This document shows, piece by piece, positions 1 to 7,411 of a stretch of 43,798 nt of DNA (position 1 is the stretch's first letter; the number at the start of each line of letters is the position of its first letter). This DNA comes from a bacterium. Its GTDB lineage: Bacteria > Myxococcota_A > UBA9160 > SZUA-336. The stretch lies in contig JAAELY010000386.1 of NCBI GenBank assembly GCA_024226335.1, positions 1-43,798 on the forward strand, written 5' to 3'. Below the pieces are notes generated by a model that saw only the letters and a list, made by a program, of their open reading frames with translations, was not told the DNA's origin and made no database searches. Position numbers and translations under genes: made by a program.

Positions 1-505
1 ATACATAGGCGTCCGGCACCCACAGACTGAACATACCGAGCCCTAGGGAATCTTCGCACAGGGAGGAATCGAGCGAGAAGCGGGAGTCGCCGCCTGAGCA
101 AGAAGCGTGATCCGATCGCAGATCCGTAGATCTGCAGAGGGTCGCGCGACGCAGCGCAGGCGGATGCATCGCGCTTCGCAGTCGCAGCCTCCCTGTGCAG
201 AGGTTCCCTAGCCAGTTCCCCAGGTTCTGGACGCCGTAGCCGCTCTGGAACATCGGAAGCGCCCCATCGGGAAGACTGGCCGCGCTCGCAGGCACCATGG
301 GATATGCCTGTGTTACGCCGACGATCGCGATCAGGGACGCGAAGGCCAGGCCTCCGAAGAGCGGATCGATCGACCATCCGTTCATCACTCGCCACTCCCG
401 CTGCAGTACTCGCGGGCGTTCGTTCAGATAGTTGAGTTTCTGGCTGTACGGGAACAGGTACAAGAAGACGAGCGAGGCGAGCACAAGCGCAATCCGTGGC
501 GACAC
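1..505 (-). CDS. Truncated membrane protein carrying an in-frame repeat insertion (partial, 3' end off the window)
   Basis: A stop-free minus-strand frame runs from a GTG at 505-503 to the window edge. It begins 8 bases after the stop of the endonuclease-like gene, as the next gene of the same operon would. The N-terminus is hydrophobic (IALVLASLVFLYLFP), with a second likely membrane segment (LFGGLAFASLIAIVGV). The motif KLNYLNERPRVLQ is vaguely like the start of some bacterial integral-membrane glycosyltransferases, but I do not assign a family. Codons 99-153 are contributed by the 169-bp repeat element. Removing 165 bases between the two CTAG ends restores the reading W-L-G-L-G-M-F-S-L-W. 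No clear ribosome-binding site precedes the GTG, so an earlier start overlapping the upstream gene is possible. Whether the product is still functional is unknown. Confidence 0.55.
   Translation of the reverse strand, partial: MSPRIALVLASLVFLYLFPYSQKLNYLNERPRVLQREWRVMNGWSIDPLFGGLAFASLIAIVGVTQAYPMVPASAASLPDGALPMFQSGYGVQNLGNWLGNLCTGRLRLRSAMHPPALRRATLCRSTDLRSDHASCSGGDSRFSLDSSLCEDSLGLGMFSLWVPDAYV
43..211 (+). mobile_element. MITE-like 169-bp terminal-inverted-repeat element, copy A
   Basis: The element begins CTAGGGAA and ends TTCCCTAG. The outer 24 bases of each end are inverted repeats of one another, nearly perfect apart from a few substitutions. The interior holds a perfect hairpin GCAGATC-CGTA-GATCTGC at 118-135. 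The same 169-base unit recurs in reverse orientation at 43630-43798 with five mismatches that I counted by eye. There is no transposase and no room for one, so it would be non-autonomous. CTAG is present at both ends and may be the duplicated target. The element lies in a coding frame of the minus-strand gene. Alternatives are a REP/ERIC-like intergenic palindrome or an RPE-like protein-inserting repeat. Confidence 0.85.
118..135. repeat. Perfect internal hairpin of the repeat element
   Basis: Seven-base arms (GCAGATC / GATCTGC) around a CGTA loop lie near the middle of copy A. The same hairpin is conserved in copy B, where the mismatches fall elsewhere. Conservation of the hairpin suggests that folding of the DNA or RNA matters to the element. 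Confidence 0.7.
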
Positions 506-513
506 CCGGTGAC

Positions 514-1317
514 TCAGAACGGCTCGGTTCGGAGGCGTGCGAAAACGCCGAAGTGATCACTTGGCCAGACGTTACCGGCCTGTTCATCGCACACGACGCG
601 ACACGATTCCAGGTGGCCTACGCCGTTGCGCAGCGGAAAGCCCGTGAAGATGTAATCGATGCGGCGATCGGGTTCGAGTTCCTTGCTCGCATACGTGTTG
701 CGATTCGACCAGGTCGTCCCATCCCCCTGCCCGGCCACTTTCCAGGCATCGTGAAAGGCAACACTGCGACCATCGATGGAATGAAGACCGGTCATATAGC
801 GGATCTCATCCGACTCCGGCTCGGCGTTGAAGTCGCCAACGATGATCGGGGGGAATCCGTTCTGATCGCGCAGGCGAAGCACCTGGTCACACAGACGGAC
901 CACCTGTTGCTCGCGAGTGACGCCGTGATGGAACATCCAGTGCAAGTGGGTGTTCGAGAAGCACAACGGACCGTGGGGTGAGTCGATGCTCACGGTCAGA
1001 GCGGAACGCTTTTCCCAGTCTCCGCGATCCGGGAGTCGCAACTCCTCTCGCGAGGTAATCGGCCAGCGACTCGCAATCGCGTTCCCAAAACGGAGTTCGG
1101 GATCTCCCCAGAAGGGAACCGCGTCGACGAAATCGAGTTCATAGGCACGATCGCCGATCAGTTCGGCCGCCAGATCCACGTCCTTTCCGCGCAGCACTTC
1201 CTGGAACCCGATCAGATCGGGTTCCAGTCGATCGATCCAGCCCCGAATCAGCTCTGATCGATCCTTCCAGGGGCCCGAGTTGTGCCAGAGGTTCAGTGTC
1301 AGAACCGACAAGCTCAT
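514..1317 (-). CDS. Endonuclease/exonuclease/phosphatase (EEP) family protein
   Basis: This 267-residue protein has the fold signature of the DNase I/AP endonuclease/sphingomyelinase superfamily, which hydrolyses phosphodiester bonds with a divalent metal. Visible catalytic motifs are LTLNLWH (Asn9), GFQEV (Glu40), NTHLHW (His124), GDFNAEP (Asp162, Asn164) and SDHFGV (Asp254, His255). All the usual metal and general-base positions are therefore present. There is no signal peptide, so it is probably cytoplasmic. The ATG is preceded by GGGAG at a good distance. It follows the SDR gene by 11 bases and is followed after 8 bases by the truncated membrane protein, suggesting one operon with the acyl-CoA ligase. 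The substrate (nucleic acid, phospholipid or other) cannot be told from the sequence. Confidence 0.9.
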   Translation of the reverse strand: MSLSVLTLNLWHNSGPWKDRSELIRGWIDRLEPDLIGFQEVLRGKDVDLAAELIGDRAYELDFVDAVPFWGDPELRFGNAIASRWPITSREELRLPDRGDWEKRSALTVSIDSPHGPLCFSNTHLHWMFHHGVTREQQVVRLCDQVLRLRDQNGFPPIIVGDFNAEPESDEIRYMTGLHSIDGRSVAFHDAWKVAGQGDGTTWSNRNTYASKELEPDRRIDYIFTGFPLRNGVGHLESCRVVCDEQAGNVWPSDHFGVFARLRTEPF

Positions 1318-1328
1318 GAGGTCTCCCT

Positions 1329-2108
1329 CTACTCTGGAGTGACGTAGGCGGCTGTTATGCCGCCATCAACAAGAAATGAAGTCCCAGTGACGAAGGATGA
1401 TTCATCGGACGCCAGGAACACGACCGCTTGCGCGATCTCCCGCGCTTCTCCGAAACGACCCATTGGCACGTGCACGAGGCGTCGCTGACGTTTGGCCTCG
1501 GTATCGAGGTATTTCATGAGCAACTCGGTACGCAGAGGTCCAGGGCAGAGGGCGTTGACGCGAATATTCTCACGCGCGTGAATCACGGCCAGTTCGCGGC
1601 TCAACGCCAGAACGCCTCCCTTGCTCGCCGTGTAAGCGAGTTGCGGCGTCGCCGCGCCCACGACAGCGACGAATGACGCCGTATTGATGATCGACCCGCC
1701 TCCCGCTCGGCGCAGTGCGGGAATTCCGTACCTGCACCCCAGATACACTCCGCGCAGATTGACGGCCATCGTCAGATCCCAGACGTGTTCCTCTGTATCG
1801 ATTGCATCGGAATCGTCGATGTGTGAGATGCCGGCATTGTTGAACAGTACGTCGAGGTGACCAAACTGGTCCTCGGCGAACTCGACCATCGCCTTGCAAT
1901 CGGCCGAAGTGGATACATCGGCCCGGATGGCCGCGGCTTCAGCACCTGCCGAGCGGATCGCGCTCGCGGTCTCTTCGGCGGCCTCTGCATCGATGTCGAC
2001 CGATACGATGCGAGCCCGCTCTTGCGACATACAAAGAGCCGTCTCGCGGCCGATGCCGCTACCGGCTCCGGTGATGAGCACGACCTTGCCTTCAAGTCGA
2101 TCCGACAT
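1329..2108 (-). CDS. SDR family NAD(P)-dependent oxidoreductase
   Basis: Classical short-chain dehydrogenase of 259 residues. It has the TGAGSGIG nucleotide-binding motif (residues 13-20), Asp39 after the second strand suggesting NAD preference, NNAG (90-93), catalytic Ser145 and YTASK (Tyr159, Lys163). The C-terminal half carries the family's CPGPLRTEL and GTSFLVDGG signatures. I placed the start at MSDRLEGK. Its ATG overlaps the TGA of the upstream acyl-CoA ligase by one base (TGATG), indicating translational coupling, whereas a longer frame upstream would run antisense to real domain structure. Pairing with an AMP-forming ligase suggests oxidation or reduction of a fatty-acyl or alicyclic alcohol/ketone, but the substrate is not determined. 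Confidence 0.93.
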   Translation of the reverse strand: MSDRLEGKVVLITGAGSGIGRETALCMSQERARIVSVDIDAEAAEETASAIRSAGAEAAAIRADVSTSADCKAMVEFAEDQFGHLDVLFNNAGISHIDDSDAIDTEEHVWDLTMAVNLRGVYLGCRYGIPALRRAGGGSIINTASFVAVVGAATPQLAYTASKGGVLALSRELAVIHARENIRVNALCPGPLRTELLMKYLDTEAKRQRRLVHVPMGRFGEAREIAQAVVFLASDESSFVTGTSFLVDGGITAAYVTPE

Positions 2109-3685
2109 CAGCGGACTCGCCGCTCCTGCCCAGCCCAGTACTGTTCGCGCAGCTTGAATTTCTGAAGCTTGCCAGTGGCGGTCCTCGGTAGTTCGTCGAT
2201 GAACTTGATCACGCTCGGGCACTTGAAATGCGCGAGATGGTCGCGACAGAACTCCTTCAGTTCATCTTCACTCAGCGAGGCTCCCGGACGAAGGACGACC
2301 AGGGCCATCGGCGTCTCGCCCCACTTTTCATGCGGCACGCCAATGACAGCGCACTCGAAGACCGCTTCGTGCTTGTACAGCGCATCTTCGATATCTGGCG
2401 AGCTGATGTTCTCACCTCCCGAGATGATGACATCCTTCTTGCGATCCACGATGTGGATATTGGAGAACTCGTCCCAAACGGCGAGATCACCCGTGTGAAA
2501 GAACCCGTCCCTGATGGCGACCGCGGTCTCGTCGGGTTGCTCCCAGTAACCCTTGAACACGACGTTGGAGCGGGCACAGACCTCACCTACCGCAACGCCG
2601 TCCTTCGCAACCGGCCTGTCCTCGTCGTCGAGCAGGATCAACTCGACGCCGATCCCCGGCACGCCCGCACGCGCGCGGCGCGCGTAGTCATCCCGGGCCG
2701 TACCGTGATCGGGACCCGACACGGTAAGAAGCGGCGCCGTTTCCGTCAGCCCGTAGATCTGAATGAAATCCCAGCCTAATTCCCGTTCGAGACGTTCGAT
2801 AAATGCAGCGGGCGGCGGCGCTCCGGCCACGGTAAAGCGGGGTCGTGTCACGAGATCGTGCTTTTCGCGATCGGGATAGTCCAGGATCGTGCGCAAGACG
2901 GCAGGAGCCATACACGCAAAGGTGACTTTCTCGTCCGCGATCAACTGGAAGATCTGCGCACCATCCACCGCGCGCAAGACGACATGTGTCCCGCCCATCC
3001 CCGTCAATGCGTAGACTCCACCCCAACCGTTGCAATGGAACATCGGTAGCGTCCAGAGTTCGACATCTTCATGCGCCACTCTCAAGTGCGCGATCAGACC
3101 GTACGCGTTGATGTAGCAGTTGCGATGGGTGAGCATCACGCCTTTGGGGCGCGCCGTCGTTCCCGAGGTGTAGTTGATCGAAACAAGATCGTTCTCGTCG
3201 CGCTCAATCGCGGGTGGTCGTCGATCTGGAGCACCCGCGATCAGGGTTTCCCAATCGAGCCAGCCGTCTGGAGCGCTGCCTTGTTCCTGGGCGACGATGA
3301 AATGCTCCACAGAGGTCAAACCGGTGCGAATCTCGTCGATCACCTCGGTGTACTCATAGTCGACGAGTACGACCTTCACCCCTGCGTGGTTCAAGATGTA
3401 CTCGTGGTCCGCAGCGACCAGTCGGTAATTGAGCGGCACCAGGACCGCGCCAATCTGACTGGTGGCGTAGAAGCTCTCCAGGAAGAAGTGGGAGTTCGGG
3501 CTCAGAATGCAGACACGGTCGTCGGGACCGATACCCAATTCGAGAAGCGAGTGAGACAACTGATTCACCCGCGCTTGATACTGTGCGTAGCTGAATCGTC
3601 GAGCACCATCGACGATCGCCGTCTTGTCGGGATAGAGCTGGGCCGGGCGACGCAAGAAATCGTCTACGAGCAGCGGTACTTCCAT
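2108..3685 (-). CDS. AMP-dependent acyl-CoA synthetase (long/medium-chain fatty acid-CoA ligase type)
   Basis: This 525-residue member of the ANL superfamily activates a carboxylic acid with ATP and CoA through an acyl-adenylate. Core motifs are in order: the phosphate-binding loop YTSGTTARPKG (172-182), YGLTETAP, the GDLAVWD motif, DRKKDVIISGGENIS at the domain hinge, and the C-terminal catalytic lysine in PRTATGK (Lys506). The start is ATG at 3685 with GGAGGT four to five bases upstream. The nearby upstream in-frame codons would bury this Shine-Dalgarno site. It is first in a coupled set with the SDR, so the two enzymes probably act on the same acid-derived intermediate. Chain-length preference cannot be read from the sequence. 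Confidence 0.95.
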   Translation of the reverse strand: MEVPLLVDDFLRRPAQLYPDKTAIVDGARRFSYAQYQARVNQLSHSLLELGIGPDDRVCILSPNSHFFLESFYATSQIGAVLVPLNYRLVAADHEYILNHAGVKVVLVDYEYTEVIDEIRTGLTSVEHFIVAQEQGSAPDGWLDWETLIAGAPDRRPPAIERDENDLVSINYTSGTTARPKGVMLTHRNCYINAYGLIAHLRVAHEDVELWTLPMFHCNGWGGVYALTGMGGTHVVLRAVDGAQIFQLIADEKVTFACMAPAVLRTILDYPDREKHDLVTRPRFTVAGAPPPAAFIERLERELGWDFIQIYGLTETAPLLTVSGPDHGTARDDYARRARAGVPGIGVELILLDDEDRPVAKDGVAVGEVCARSNVVFKGYWEQPDETAVAIRDGFFHTGDLAVWDEFSNIHIVDRKKDVIISGGENISSPDIEDALYKHEAVFECAVIGVPHEKWGETPMALVVLRPGASLSEDELKEFCRDHLAHFKCPSVIKFIDELPRTATGKLQKFKLREQYWAGQERRVR

Positions 3686-3748
3686 TGGACCTCCGAGAAT
3701 GCCGCGCAACCCGCGGAAGCCCAGTCTACCCCTGCGAGCTGTCGGAGG

Positions 3749-4390
3749 TCACGTAGCAGGTGGCGTGCTCGAATCGACGGACTCCGCGACCGCCTGCGGC
3801 CGGCCGAAGAGCTTTGCCAGGAATCGGAAGACCCGCTTCAAACCGCGCCAGATGCGGGGCATGAGCCAGACCGCGGCGGCGATGAAAAGGATCAGTCCCA
3901 GCAGGAACAACCAGGGATTGTAGAGCGCAGCCCAGAGCCCGCCAAAGACCAGGAGATCTTCGGCTACCGAGGCAGTCCAGTTGCTGAAGGGTTCGGGAGA
4001 TGTATTGATCAACGCGCGGCTTCCCGCCTTGGTCGCGTGACTGCCCGCGGCCAGCGTACCTCCAACCAATAGCGCCGAGAACTCGAGGGCGGGAGTCACA
4101 TCGCCGACCGCGCTTGCCGCAAGCAGGGCTCCCGCGGGAATCCGGATGAAGGAGTGGATCACATCCCAGCCAGTATCTACACCAGGCATCTTATCGGCCG
4201 TGAACTCCACCAGATACATGAGCCCCGCAGCACTGAGCACCAGAGGATCCTGGAGTAGCTGCAGGTCGGGCGGGAGTACGATGTTGTCCGTCGCTCCGAG
4301 TGCTCCGAGCATGAAGACGGCCGCGTACAGGTTGATACCACTCGCCCAGCCGACTCCCAGCGTGAGCGCGATGACGTTGACGACCTCCAT
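3749..4390 (-). CDS. DUF4126 family integral membrane protein
   Basis: The protein is 213 residues and strongly hydrophobic. It has a family-typical N-terminus (LTLGVGWASGINLYAAVF), an internal GXXXXGDVTPALEF segment, and the characteristic NTSPEPFSNW / SVAEDLLVFGGLWAA stretch before two C-terminal membrane helices. The tail (about residue 185 on) is basic and probably cytoplasmic. DUF4126 proteins have no established biochemical role. The ATG has GGAGGGG seven bases upstream. It lies 63 bases upstream of the acyl-CoA ligase on the same strand, so it may be co-transcribed with it. Confidence 0.88.
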   Translation of the reverse strand: MEVVNVIALTLGVGWASGINLYAAVFMLGALGATDNIVLPPDLQLLQDPLVLSAAGLMYLVEFTADKMPGVDTGWDVIHSFIRIPAGALLAASAVGDVTPALEFSALLVGGTLAAGSHATKAGSRALINTSPEPFSNWTASVAEDLLVFGGLWAALYNPWLFLLGLILFIAAAVWLMPRIWRGLKRVFRFLAKLFGRPQAVAESVDSSTPPAT

Positions 4391-4540
4391 ACAGTTGCCC
4401 CTCCGGTAGTCGAGTTCCCTCGAGTCAAAACCCAGCCGTGAGACGGAGGCCGGGGCCCGTCCATTCGGGAAGAACGAGAATCTACCGAACGGTGGATCCG
4501 GGGTGCAGCATCAGAGCTTCAGTGATGAGCGGAGAGGATC

Positions 4541-5014
4541 TCAGTAGACCCATTTCTTGCCGTCGAAGCGGAAGATCTCCATGACCTCGGTCTCGGCCAG
4601 CGAGATGACCGACGCCGAGCCGTTGCGCACGCTCTCTTTGGTCTTGCCCGACGCCCTGTACTTGGCCTCCGTGTAGACCATCTTCCCGATGTAGGGATTC
4701 TGGCTTACTCCGGTCGCCTTCGCCTCGCAACGGTCGTGATGCTTTGCGTAGCCGATGTACTCCAGCACCCACTTTGAGCCGGATCGTCGCGGCCTGGCCG
4801 AGCGTCGATTGTCGAGTTCGCGCCTGGCGAGTTTGGTCATCCAGGTATTGCAGAATTTGCTGAACGAGCGTCCGGCTGCGGCGCGCTCCGGTATCGGAGT
4901 TGGAGAGGCCGAAACTGCAGGTAGACCAGCCATGGCGGGCCTCAGCAAACCGAGACTTCCTGCCGACAGGAAGAGCAGCAGCGTCAAGAGCAAGAGATTT
5001 CGTTTCAACGACAT
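4541..5014 (-). CDS. Small secreted protein of unknown function
   Basis: The product is 157 residues from MSLKRN, or 160 from an ATG nine bases earlier. The N-terminus is a clear signal peptide: basic start, hydrophobic run LLLLTLLLFLSAGSLGLL, and a cleavage-like AMA before GLP. The mature part contains FCNTWMTKLARRE, two cysteines (in FCNTW and DRCEA) that could pair, and a C-terminal SVISLAETEVMEIFRFDGKKW segment reminiscent of small lipocalin/NTF2-like secreted proteins. I do not recognise a family. It lies downstream of the OmpA lipoprotein on the same strand but is separated from it by a probable terminator. Confidence 0.65.
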   Translation of the reverse strand: MSLKRNLLLLTLLLFLSAGSLGLLRPAMAGLPAVSASPTPIPERAAAGRSFSKFCNTWMTKLARRELDNRRSARPRRSGSKWVLEYIGYAKHHDRCEAKATGVSQNPYIGKMVYTEAKYRASGKTKESVRNGSASVISLAETEVMEIFRFDGKKWVY

Positions 5015-5101
5015 CCGCACCACTCAATCGATTCAATCGCTGCAACGCACATCGGCAGCGAGATGCGCGCGCTTGAACGTGATTTCGGCGCGATCTCACA
5101 A

Positions 5102-5133
5102 CCCTGCCGCGCAGACAGATCCGCACGGCAGGG
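5102..5133 (-). terminator. Stem-loop after the OmpA/PKD lipoprotein gene
   Basis: A perfect 8-bp stem (CCCTGCCG / CGGCAGGG) with a 16-base loop begins 21 bases downstream of the minus-strand stop at 5155. The following T-run is poor (TTGTG), so this may be a weak terminator or an mRNA-stabilising hairpin. Confidence 0.4.
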
Positions 5134-5154
5134 CCGTTGAATGGGACGTTGCGT

Positions 5155-6027
5155 CTACTGGATGTTCAACTCCACTCGCCGGTTCTGTGCACGACCGTCG
5201 TCCGTGCTGTTGCTGGCAACAGGGTTTGCCTCGCCGCTACCAACGGAACTCAGACGACCGCTCGAGATTCCCTTGCCTACCAGGTAACGCTGCACCGACT
5301 TCGCTCGTCGTTCAGACAGACCCTGGTTGTAGGCTTCTGTGCCGACGCTGTCGGTGTGACCCGCAATCTGGACACGGACACCCGGGTTTTCACTCAGGAC
5401 TTCAGCGGCTGCGTCGAGAATGACCTGAGCATCCGGCCGGATGTCAGCCCGGTCGAAGGCGAAGTTGACTCCGCGCAAGACGATGCGTTTCGCGGAGGGC
5501 GCTGAGGCCTTACGTTCCGCGCGAACGGGAACGACCGTCGAAGCGATCATGCCGTCATTGTCCTTCACGGTGACTCGAGCCGTGTAGTCACCCGGTTCCT
5601 GGTAGGTGTGACTGACCCGCGCACCCTTGGCGTTGGTGCCATCACCCAGATCCCACTCGTAACTCACGACGCTACCGTCGTCCTTACCGACCGCACGCAG
5701 TTCCGTCGTGAGCGGTGCCGGTCCAGACGATGGGTTCGCACTTGCACGGACCGTAGGAGGCCGCTTTTCCGTCGCGGCCTGGGAATCCGCGCATAGCATT
5801 GAACCCAGACCTGCTCCTACCAGCGCGCCGATCGCTCCGCCAACGGCATGCCGGGTTTCATCATTGTCGTGATTCGCACCCGAACCGACGACACCAGCAC
5901 CCGCGCCGAGGACGCCTCCGATCATTGCGCACTTCGCCTTGTCCATTCCCGAACCCGAACCGGTCGCGCATCCGGAAGCTACGAACACCAGGCACGCGAA
6001 TGCCGCAAGGATCTTGTTGGAAACCAT
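5155..6027 (-). CDS. OmpA family lipoprotein with PKD domain
   Basis: The 290-residue envelope protein starts at MVSNKILAAF, preceded by GGAGCAG. A lipobox (VASGC) makes it a probable lipoprotein. After it comes a glycine-rich, zipper-like segment (MIGGVLGAGAGVVG and GGAIGALVGAGLGSML), then a PKD/Ig-like domain (SYEWDLGDGT, VSHTYQEPGDYTARVTV). The C-terminal OmpA domain has VNFAFDRADIRP, the peptidoglycan-binding signature AGHTDSVGTEAYN-LSERRA and AQNRRVEL at the very end. The OmpA domain should bind diaminopimelate in peptidoglycan and tie the outer membrane to the wall. The PKD insertion between the anchor and OmpA domain is an uncommon arrangement and may act as a spacer or in protein contacts. 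Confidence 0.93.
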   Translation of the reverse strand: MVSNKILAAFACLVFVASGCATGSGSGMDKAKCAMIGGVLGAGAGVVGSGANHDNDETRHAVGGAIGALVGAGLGSMLCADSQAATEKRPPTVRASANPSSGPAPLTTELRAVGKDDGSVVSYEWDLGDGTNAKGARVSHTYQEPGDYTARVTVKDNDGMIASTVVPVRAERKASAPSAKRIVLRGVNFAFDRADIRPDAQVILDAAAEVLSENPGVRVQIAGHTDSVGTEAYNQGLSERRAKSVQRYLVGKGISSGRLSSVGSGEANPVASNSTDDGRAQNRRVELNIQ

Positions 6028-6193
6028 CTGATCTGCTCCTTCATCGGTAGAATCCGGGACTTCAGTTCCATCGCAGACTCGGCGGCAACTGCTAACCCGT
6101 GGATTTCGCAAGGGCATTCGTACCACCCGCTCGACGGCAGGTCAATTTTCCGCCCTGTCATGCGTGGAAACCGCAACAGTCTATGCTCACCGG

Positions 6194-7411
6194 TCATCGA
6201 TGAGAACTTACGAGTGGAATCGGGCTGCCCTCGGAGTGACGAGGCGGTTCAATTCCAAGAAGTCCGGCGACCGTCGCAGCCACGTCGAGCGTTCGCACGG
6301 AACCCAGCGTGGATCCGCGCCCAACTCCGCGACCCATGGCATAGAAAACGGCGCTCATGTCCGGGTGTTCAGCGCGGTAGCCGTGCATTCCGGCAACCTC
6401 GGGGGCCAACCAGCGAAACCAACGCCGCCAGCCGCGAAGCTGGGAAATGCGCGAGAAACTATGAGGCGGTGTGGCGATGACGATGATCTGCCCCTGTCGT
6501 CCAGCGAATCCAGCGCGCAGTTCCTTCGGCAGTGCCTCACTCGCATAGGACTCGACTCCCTCCAGCGCGTCGAGTGTTTCCCGTGCGGCATCGACCTGGT
6601 CCGGCTGCTCGAGATGTACATAACCGACGCCACCGCCTGCGACAAAACTGGCTTCGATACCCGCCTCGGAAAGCCTGTTCTCGACCTCTACGGAATGCGT
6701 CGCCCGTGTCATCCCGTGATCACTGAGCACGATCAAGGTGATCTGCGACCAGAGCTCTCGAACGTCGATCGCGGCGAGCAGCCGAGCCAGTTGGGCATCG
6801 TGGGCCGCCAGTTGTCGCGCGATCGCGGCATCTCTGGGCCCGTTGGCATGCCCCACGTGATCGCAGCCATTCCACCAGGACATGATGAGTCCGGGCCTCT
6901 GTCCCGGGGGTAGATCGAGCCAGGCTTCTATCTGATCGACTTTCTCGCTTTCCGGGATCTTGGCATCGAAGGGCGTCTTGCGATGCGTCGCACCTATGCC
7001 GTTCCAATTGGTCTCCGAACCGACCCAGAAGAATACGGCCGCGCGAACGCCTTGCCGTTCGGCCGCCACCCAGAGCGGCTCTGCCTCGATCCAACTCGCG
7101 TCATTCGAATAGCGGAAAGCTCCGCGTTCCGTATCGAGGAAGCGATTGCCCACGACTCCGTGCACATCGACGGGCGCTCCCGTCGCCAGGGAAACATGGT
7201 TCGGAAACGTGTTTGTGGGAAACACGGGTACGAGACGCTTCGCACGGGCTCCCTCGCGCTGCATGCGACTCAGTGCGGGCGTGGCCACGCGCTCGGGATA
7301 ATCGTGGCGCGTGCCATCCCATGACAGGACGATCACGATCGGCTCTTCTTGCGCAAACGCGACGCTGCATTGGGCCAGAAGAAGGACAAGAACGAGGAAC
7401 CGGTTCGTCAA
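6194..7411 (-). CDS. Secreted alkaline-phosphatase-superfamily phosphodiesterase (NPP type)
   Basis: A 405-residue protein with a signal peptide (MTNRFLVLVLLLAQCSVAFA). It matches the nucleotide pyrophosphatase/phosphodiesterase branch of the alkaline phosphatase superfamily. Visible features are the first metal-binding aspartate in SWDGTRHDYP, catalytic threonine in FPTNTFPNHVSLATG, the second metal site around WWNGCDHVGHANG, LSDHGM, and a late histidine in PPHSFSR / GMHGYRAEHPDM. The enzyme probably hydrolyses phosphodiester or pyrophosphate bonds outside the cytoplasm. Its ATG overlaps the TGA of the F420-type oxidoreductase upstream (ATGA), so the two are translated together. The functional link between them is not obvious. 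Confidence 0.93.
   Translation of the reverse strand: MTNRFLVLVLLLAQCSVAFAQEEPIVIVLSWDGTRHDYPERVATPALSRMQREGARAKRLVPVFPTNTFPNHVSLATGAPVDVHGVVGNRFLDTERGAFRYSNDASWIEAEPLWVAAERQGVRAAVFFWVGSETNWNGIGATHRKTPFDAKIPESEKVDQIEAWLDLPPGQRPGLIMSWWNGCDHVGHANGPRDAAIARQLAAHDAQLARLLAAIDVRELWSQITLIVLSDHGMTRATHSVEVENRLSEAGIEASFVAGGGVGYVHLEQPDQVDAARETLDALEGVESYASEALPKELRAGFAGRQGQIIVIATPPHSFSRISQLRGWRRWFRWLAPEVAGMHGYRAEHPDMSAVFYAMGRGVGRGSTLGSVRTLDVAATVAGLLGIEPPRHSEGSPIPLVSSHR

Noticed and set aside
43-211. Interpreting the terminal repeats as a CRISPR or ERIC element
   Set aside because: There is no array of spaced repeats, and the termini and 169-base length do not match the known ERIC pattern; a TIR element with CTAG ends fits better.
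3071-4072. 333-residue plus-strand open frame
   Set aside because: It lies antisense to the acyl-CoA ligase and DUF4126 genes, which carry unmistakable domain motifs; long shadow frames are expected in GC-rich DNA.
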